Positions 1-4,111 of a DNA stretch of 5,642 bases are shown here, piece after piece. The translations under genes and the position numbers were made by a program. How positions within the stretch are numbered: position 1 is the stretch's first letter; each line of letters starts with the position of its first letter. The notes under the pieces were generated by a model. That model was not told the origin of the DNA and ran no database searches. It saw only the letters and a list, made by a program, of their open reading frames with translations. Source of the stretch: Clostridia bacterium (GTDB taxonomy: Bacteria; Bacillota; Clostridia; Monoglobales; Firm-18); contig JAFQVC010000133.1 in assembly GCA_017408205.1 (NCBI GenBank), positions 1 through 5,642 on the forward strand. Direction: 5' to 3'.

Positions 1-124
1 AGTTCCCGAAAACATTGTAGTAGATGAGCCAACTGTTTTAAAAGCAGAGGCACAGGGCATAAACATATTAAAAAGCGACAAAACAAGTTTCCAACTTGCA
101 AAAGCGATTGGTGAATTAATATGA
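1..124 (+). CDS. C-terminal end of a probable DRTGG-domain protein (5' truncated)
   Basis: An open frame entering from the left edge (first full codon at base 2) runs 40 codons to a TGA at 122-124. The visible tail reads about VPENIVVDEP, then TVLKAEAQGINILKSDKT, then SFQLAKAIGELI. The closing pattern (a small strand, Gly-Ile-x-(hydrophobic)-Leu, Ser/Thr-Asp-Lys-Thr, then a helix with Ala) resembles the end of DRTGG domains, which bind regulatory ligands next to CBS domains or in HPr-kinase-like and phosphotransacetylase-like proteins. From family knowledge, small DRTGG proteins often lie just ahead of a PHP gene in clostridial hydrogenase operons, which supports the call. The stop overlaps the next start (ATGA), so the two are probably translationally coupled. 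Function is unknown. The start and most of the domain lie outside the window, so this is a moderate-confidence call resting on a short tail plus context. Confidence 0.55.
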   Translation, partial: VPENIVVDEPTVLKAEAQGINILKSDKTSFQLAKAIGELI

Positions 125-828
125 GATGCTGGTATGATTTCCACATTCATACTGCCCTATCCCCTTGCGGAGACAATGATATGACTCCCAACAACATTGT
201 AAATATGGCAAAAATAAAAGGTCTTGATGCCATTGCGGTTACAGACCACAACTCTGTAAAAAATGCGAAAGCGGTTATGGAAGCAGGAACGCTTATCGGG
301 CTTACCGTAATTCCGGGTATGGAAATAGAAACCTCGGAGGAAATACACGTTGTAGCACTATTTCCCCACATTGACTGTGCTGTTTATGCGGGAGATGAAG
401 TGGCAAAACATCTTCCTCCTGCTAAAAACAGACCTGACATATTCGGTGAGCAGTTAATTATGGACAAAGAGGACAACGTGGTGGGCTGTGAGGAGCAAAT
501 GCTTATTACCGCCACAGACCTTGATATATTTGAAGTTTTTAAACTGGTTAAAAGTGCAGGAGGGGTAGCGTATCCCGCCCACGTTGACAGGCACTCATAC
601 AGTGTGCTTTCCAACTTGGGCTTTATACCTCCCGAACTGGACACAAAGTTTATTGAAATATCAAAAAATGTTACAGACGTAAATCAGTATGTATCAAACA
701 AAAATCTTGAAAAGTACAATCTGATTTTCAGTTCTGACGCCCACTATCTGTGGGACATTTCAGAAAAAATCCACGGATTTGACGTGGAACAGCCAAGTGT
801 TGAAAAAATCATAGATTTTTTTAAATAA
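121..828 (+). CDS. PHP-domain metal-dependent phosphoesterase
   Basis: This 235-residue protein looks like a complete, stand-alone PHP (polymerase and histidinol phosphatase) domain of the TrpH/YciV-like class, predicted to be a cytoplasmic phosphoesterase with a multi-metal site. The expected ligands are all visible: H8 and H10 in the FHIHT motif, the T-D42-H43-N motif, E68 in PGMEIE, H76 in EEIHVV, H154 in YPAHVDR, and D206 and H208 in SSDAH. The S-P-C-G-D segment after the HxH motif and the M-T-P-N-N segment are typical of the version found beside clostridial [FeFe] hydrogenase genes. The ATG at 121 overlaps the preceding stop, and a weak GGTGA (110-114) lies six bases upstream. Starting here places the HxH motif near the N-terminus, as the family expects. 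The substrate is unknown: TrpH-like relatives act on 3',5'-nucleotide bisphosphates or short oligonucleotides, but nothing here proves that activity. No signal peptide or membrane segment is seen. Confidence 0.88.
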   Translation: MRCWYDFHIHTALSPCGDNDMTPNNIVNMAKIKGLDAIAVTDHNSVKNAKAVMEAGTLIGLTVIPGMEIETSEEIHVVALFPHIDCAVYAGDEVAKHLPPAKNRPDIFGEQLIMDKEDNVVGCEEQMLITATDLDIFEVFKLVKSAGGVAYPAHVDRHSYSVLSNLGFIPPELDTKFIEISKNVTDVNQYVSNKNLEKYNLIFSSDAHYLWDISEKIHGFDVEQPSVEKIIDFFK

Positions 829-846
829 AATTATTATAAATACGGT

Positions 847-852
847 AGGAGG
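847..852 (+). promoter_or_regulatory. Strong ribosome binding site for hydC
   Basis: A perfect AGGAGG lies seven bases before the ATG at 860, in an otherwise A-rich leader. It fixes the hydC start. The 13 bases around it (846-858) are identical to those ahead of hydB (2286-2298). Confidence 0.9.
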
Positions 853-859
853 AAAAGAA

Positions 860-1357
860 ATGGCAAAAAGCAGTACAATCCCCTTTGCAGGAACCAAAGA
901 GCAAAAGGAAAAACTTGATGCGGTAATTGCTAAGCACAAAGATATGGAAGGCGGACTAATCCCCGTTTTGCATCAGGCACAGGAAATTTACGGTTACCTG
1001 CCCATCGAAGTTCAGCAGATGATTGCTGAAGGTCTTAATATTCCTATGGCAGAGGTTTACGGTGTTGTTACTTTCTACACACAGTTTACCACAAATCCCA
1101 AGGGCAAATACAAAATTGCAGTATGTTTAGGAACTGCTTGTTATGTTAAAGGCTCTCAGGAACTTGTTGACAGAATTTCACAGCGTTTAAACATCGGCGT
1201 AGGGGAATGCACACCAGACGGCAAATTCTCTTTAGATGCCACAAGATGTATCGGTGCCTGCGGTCTTGCTCCCGTTTTAACTGTTAACGATGACGTTTAC
1301 GGCCGCCTTACAGCAAAAGACATCGACGGTATCTTAGACAAATATATTAATGAATAA
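860..1357 (+). CDS. hydC: HydC: NuoE-like [2Fe-2S] subunit of NAD-linked [FeFe] hydrogenase
   Basis: This 165-residue protein has the two-part NuoE fold: a helical N-terminal region (about 15-80, with the conserved G-V-V-T-F-Y motif at 68-73) and a thioredoxin-like [2Fe-2S] domain (about 83-165). The four cluster cysteines are C89 and C94 (C-x4-C in CLGTAC) and C130 and C134 (C-x3-C in RCIGAC), with the usual G-L-A-P after the last. The length matches Thermotoga maritima HydC and NuoE closely. In HydABC enzymes this subunit sits against HydB and holds a [2Fe-2S] centre close to the FMN/NAD(H) site. A NuoE role in complex I is unlikely because the neighbours are hydB and hydA and no other nuo genes are visible. 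An additional cysteine, C117, lies where relatives usually have Thr. It is separated from the PHP gene by 31 bases and leads directly (2 bases) into the ATPase gene. Confidence 0.93.
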   Translation: MAKSSTIPFAGTKEQKEKLDAVIAKHKDMEGGLIPVLHQAQEIYGYLPIEVQQMIAEGLNIPMAEVYGVVTFYTQFTTNPKGKYKIAVCLGTACYVKGSQELVDRISQRLNIGVGECTPDGKFSLDATRCIGACGLAPVLTVNDDVYGRLTAKDIDGILDKYINE

Positions 1358-1359
1358 TT

Positions 1360-1911
1360 ATGAAGGAATTATCACTGCATATACTGGACATTGCACAAAA
1401 TTCCATTACTGCAGATGCAACTCTTGTGGAAATCGAAATTGTTGAAGATACAAAAAAAGACATTCTCACAATTACGGTTAAAGACAACGGCAAAGGAATG
1501 AGTCGGGCTTTTTTAAAGAAAGTCCGTGATCCCTTTACCACCACAAGAACAACAAGACCTGTAGGAATGGGTATTTCCCTTTTTGAAAGTGCCGCAAAAA
1601 GCACGGGAGGAAACCTTGATATAACTTCCGAACTGGGCGTGGGCACAACGGTTACTGCAACCTTTACCCACAGTCACATAGACAGACAGCCCGTAGGCAA
1701 TATGGCAGACACCTTTTTAACAATTATAAACACCAAGCCCGAAATTGACTATGTTTATACACACAAGTTTAACGGAGCGGAGTTTACGGTTGACACAAGG
1801 GAGATAAAAAATGTCCTTATGGAAGTAGATATTACAACACCTGACGTTTTAGTATGGCTTAAAGAAAATATTGAACAATCATTAAATGATATAATGGGAG
1901 GTAAGCAGTAA
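1360..1911 (+). CDS. Stand-alone GHKL (histidine-kinase-type) ATPase domain protein
   Basis: This 183-residue protein carries an ATP-binding GHKL/HATPase_c fold in its first ~105 residues. The N-box is LDIAQNSI, with N14 as the expected Mg-binding Asn and D10 four residues earlier. The G1 box is D42-N-G-K-G46, an F-box-like DPFTTT starts at 57, and the G2 box is V-G69-M-G71. There is no dimerisation/phosphoacceptor His domain, no sensor, no receiver and no membrane segment, so it is not a normal sensor kinase. It could be a protein kinase of the anti-sigma type, an ATP-dependent switch, or a non-kinase ATPase. The last ~75 residues (about 108-183) are a separate region I do not recognise. It starts 2 bases after the hydC stop with no visible Shine-Dalgarno, so reinitiation after hydC is likely. 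The start is nevertheless well supported because the conserved N-box begins right after it. ATP-binding proteins like this recur between hydC and the ferredoxin-like gene in clostridial hydrogenase operons. Its partner is unknown. Confidence 0.88.
   Translation: MKELSLHILDIAQNSITADATLVEIEIVEDTKKDILTITVKDNGKGMSRAFLKKVRDPFTTTRTTRPVGMGISLFESAAKSTGGNLDITSELGVGTTVTATFTHSHIDRQPVGNMADTFLTIINTKPEIDYVYTHKFNGAEFTVDTREIKNVLMEVDITTPDVLVWLKENIEQSLNDIMGGKQ
1896..1902 (+). promoter_or_regulatory. Ribosome binding site for the ferredoxin-like gene, inside the ATPase gene
   Basis: GGGAGGT lies eight bases before the ATG at 1911 and is embedded in the final codons of the upstream ATPase gene. It supports the start that shares one base with that gene's stop (TAATG). 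Confidence 0.85.
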
Positions 1912-2282
1912 TGAAAAGTTTGGCGGAATTAGAAGCAATAAGAAACAAAACAATAAATTCTATGAACATCCGTAAAGACGGAGAAAGCGGCATAAGAATA
2001 GTTGTAGGTATGGCTACATGCGGTATTGCAGCAGGTGCAAGAGACACACTAAACGCAATTTCAGAAGAACTTGCAAAAAGAAATGTTGCACACGCATCAG
2101 TTTCACAGACAGGCTGTATCGGTATGTGCCGTTTAGAGCCAATCGTTGAAGTATTGGAGCCGGGCAAAGACAAAGTAACTTATGTTAAAGTTGACAGAGA
2201 AAAGGCAGTAAGAATTGTAAACGAGCATATAATTAACAACAAACCGGTAGTTGAATACACCATCGGCGCAGTTGAAAAATAA
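1911..2282 (+). CDS. Small thioredoxin-fold (2Fe-2S) ferredoxin-like protein with three cysteines
   Basis: This 123-residue protein resembles the thioredoxin-like [2Fe-2S] domain found at the HydB N-terminus and in HydC. After a helical lead of about 27 residues there is a strand and the motif VGMATCGIAAGAR (C37). A second motif, QTGCIGMCRLEP (C69, C73; C-x3-C), closely matches KTGCFGLCALGP of HydB. Only three cysteines exist in the whole protein: the first half of the site has a single Cys where [2Fe-2S] relatives have C-x4/5-C. Either the cluster uses a non-Cys fourth ligand or the site has another role. From family knowledge, this G-x-A-T-C-G-I-A form is usual for the small protein encoded between the ATPase and hydB genes, so the missing Cys is probably not a sequencing error. 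Likely roles are an extra electron-transfer or accessory subunit of the hydrogenase, or a redox sensor paired with the adjacent ATPase. It overlaps the ATPase gene by one base and precedes hydB by 20 bases. Confidence 0.87.
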   Translation: MKSLAELEAIRNKTINSMNIRKDGESGIRIVVGMATCGIAAGARDTLNAISEELAKRNVAHASVSQTGCIGMCRLEPIVEVLEPGKDKVTYVKVDREKAVRIVNEHIINNKPVVEYTIGAVEK

Positions 2283-2286
2283 TAAT

Positions 2287-2292
2287 AGGAGG
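2287..2292 (+). promoter_or_regulatory. Strong ribosome binding site for hydB
   Basis: A perfect AGGAGG lies ten bases before the ATG at 2303. The surrounding 13 bases (TAGGAGGAAAAGA) are identical to the hydC leader, suggesting both subunits are translated strongly. Confidence 0.88.
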
Positions 2293-2302
2293 AAAAGATA
2301 CA

Positions 2303-4096
2303 ATGAATTTAGTCAGAGCACATATTCTTGTGTGTGGCGGTACCGGTTGTACATCGTCAGGCAGCGAGAAACTGATTTCAGAATTTGAAACACAACTTTC
2401 ACGTGTTGGTATGGCAGACGAAGTAAAAGTTGTAAAAACAGGTTGCTTCGGTCTTTGCGCATTAGGTCCAATCGTTATAGTTTATCCCGAAGGTGCATTC
2501 TACAGCAGAATTACTCCTGAAAACGTTAAAGAAATTGTTGACGAGCATATAGTAAAAGGAAGAATCGTAAAACATCTTTTATATGATGAATCAGTAAAAG
2601 AAGAAGAGATTATGCCTTTAAACGATACAAACTTCTACAAACACCAGATGCGTATCGCTCTTAAAAACTGCGGTGTTATCGACCCTGAAAACATTGACGA
2701 GTATATAGCACTTGACGGTTACAAGGCACTTGGTAAAGTTTTAACAGAAATGACACCCGAACAGGTAATAGATATAATGAAACAGTCAGGTCTTCGCGGA
2801 CGCGGAGGCGGCGGTTTCCCCACAGGCTTAAAATGGGACTTTGCTGCAAAACAGCCAAAAGGTCAGAAATATGTTGGCTGTAATGCGGACGAAGGTGACC
2901 CGGGTGCATTTATGGACCGAAGCGTTTTAGAGGGTGACCCCCATTCAGTAATTGAGGCAATGGCTATTGCAGGTTATGCAATCGGCGCAGACCAGGGTTA
3001 TATTTACATCAGAGCAGAATACCCAATCGCAGTTAACAGATTGCAGATTGCTATTGACCAGGCAAGAGAATACGGCTTACTTGGTGACAACATATTCGGA
3101 ACAGACTTCTCATTTAATTTGGAAATCCGCCTTGGTGCAGGTGCTTTCGTTTGCGGTGAGGAAACAGCACTTATGACTTCAATCGAAGGTAAACGAGGAG
3201 AGCCAAGACCTCGTCCTCCGTTCCCTGCAGTTAAAGGTTTGTGGGGCAAGCCAACAATCTTAAACAACGTTGAAACTTATGCAAACATTCCTCAGATTAT
3301 ATTAAACGGCGTTGAATGGTTTAACAATATCGGTACAGAAAAGAGCCACGGCACAAAGGTATTTGCTTTGGGCGGTAAAATCAAAAATACAGGTCTTGTT
3401 GAAGTACCTATGGGTACAACTCTTCGTACTATCGTTGAAGACATCGGCGGCGGTATTCCTAACGGCAAAAAATTCAAAGCAGCACAGACAGGCGGTCCTT
3501 CAGGCGGCTGTATCCCTGCTTCACTTATCGACGTTGAAATCGACTACGACTCACTAATCAGCATCGGTTCAATGATGGGTTCAGGCGGTCTTATCGTTAT
3601 GGACGAAGACTCATGTATGGTTGACATCGCAAAATTCTTCTTGGAATTTACAGTTGATGAATCTTGCGGTAAATGTGCTCCCTGCCGTATCGGTACAAGA
3701 AGAATGCTTGAAATATTAACAAAAATTACTGACGGCAAGGCAACAATGAAAGACCTTGACAACTTAAAACTTTTAGCAAACAGCATTAAAGCGTCTGCTC
3801 TTTGCGGTTTGGGACAAACTGCTCCAAACCCCGTACTTTCAACATTAAGATACTTTGAAGACGAATATATTGCTCACATTGTGGATAAAAAATGTCCTGC
3901 AGGTGTATGTAAGAACTTACTTCAGTACAAAATTGTACCTGAAAAATGTATCGGCTGCAGTTTGTGTGCAAGACAGTGTCCTGCAAATGCTATTTCAGGC
4001 GAAATCAAATCACCGTTTGTTATTGACCAGAGCAAATGTATCAAGTGCGGTGCTTGTATGTCTGCTTGTAAGAAACAGGCAATTATTAAGGAATAA
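2303..4096 (+). CDS. hydB: HydB: NADH/FMN-binding NuoF-like subunit of [FeFe] hydrogenase
   Basis: This 597-residue protein is the diaphorase subunit, where NAD(H) exchanges electrons with FMN. Domains in order: a thioredoxin-like [2Fe-2S] domain (about 1-95; C11, C16, C48, C52), then the NuoF core (about 110-440). The core has the glycine-rich FMN/NADH loop GLRGRGGGGFPTGLKW (163-178), the CNADEGDPGAF motif (193-203) and GAGAFVCGEETAL (278-290). Next is the NuoF-type [4Fe-4S] site (C455, C458, C461 in ESCGKCAPC, plus C501). H525, C531 and C536 follow in AHIVDKKCPAGVC and may form part of a zinc or hinge site, by analogy with HydABC structures. The tail carries two [4Fe-4S] ferredoxin motifs (C549/C552/C555/C559 and C579/C582/C585/C589). 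NuoF of complex I lacks both the N-terminal and C-terminal additions, which identifies this as HydB rather than NuoF. The size is close to T. maritima HydB. It sits 20 bases after the ferredoxin-like gene and 15 before hydA. Confidence 0.96.
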   Translation: MNLVRAHILVCGGTGCTSSGSEKLISEFETQLSRVGMADEVKVVKTGCFGLCALGPIVIVYPEGAFYSRITPENVKEIVDEHIVKGRIVKHLLYDESVKEEEIMPLNDTNFYKHQMRIALKNCGVIDPENIDEYIALDGYKALGKVLTEMTPEQVIDIMKQSGLRGRGGGGFPTGLKWDFAAKQPKGQKYVGCNADEGDPGAFMDRSVLEGDPHSVIEAMAIAGYAIGADQGYIYIRAEYPIAVNRLQIAIDQAREYGLLGDNIFGTDFSFNLEIRLGAGAFVCGEETALMTSIEGKRGEPRPRPPFPAVKGLWGKPTILNNVETYANIPQIILNGVEWFNNIGTEKSHGTKVFALGGKIKNTGLVEVPMGTTLRTIVEDIGGGIPNGKKFKAAQTGGPSGGCIPASLIDVEIDYDSLISIGSMMGSGGLIVMDEDSCMVDIAKFFLEFTVDESCGKCAPCRIGTRRMLEILTKITDGKATMKDLDNLKLLANSIKASALCGLGQTAPNPVLSTLRYFEDEYIAHIVDKKCPAGVCKNLLQYKIVPEKCIGCSLCARQCPANAISGEIKSPFVIDQSKCIKCGACMSACKKQAIIKE

Positions 4097-4104
4097 GGGG
4101 AGGG
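4097..4104 (+). promoter_or_regulatory. Ribosome binding site for hydA
   Basis: GGGGAGGG follows the hydB stop immediately and ends seven bases before the ATG at 4112, fixing the hydA start. The 15-base hydB-hydA gap holds only this site and a short A/T spacer. Confidence 0.88.
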
Positions 4105-4111
4105 AATTATA

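Noticed and set aside
801..823. A/T-rich inverted repeat (AAAAAATC / GATTTTTT with a 3-base ATA loop) ending in a T-run at the end of the PHP gene, resembling a terminator.
   Set aside because: The stem has a single G-C pair, lies inside the coding sequence (codons for E-K-I-I-D-F-F-K), and hydC follows 31 bases after the PHP stop in operon style. The T-run is explained by Phe codons.
829..859. TATAAA at 835-840 in the PHP-hydC gap as a possible -10 box of a hydC promoter.
   Set aside because: No matching -35 element lies about 17 bases upstream, and a start of transcription would fall on the Shine-Dalgarno itself. The A/T-rich linker alone explains it.
1360..1911. The ATPase as a two-component sensor kinase missing part of its sequence.
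   Set aside because: The N-box begins immediately after the start codon, there is no room for a phosphoacceptor domain before it in the 2-base gap after hydC, and hydC is intact. It is a stand-alone domain protein, not a broken kinase.
2303..4096. hydB as nuoF of respiratory complex I.
   Set aside because: The protein has an N-terminal [2Fe-2S] domain and a C-terminal 2x[4Fe-4S] domain that complex I NuoF lacks, and it is followed by an H-cluster hydrogenase gene instead of nuoG.
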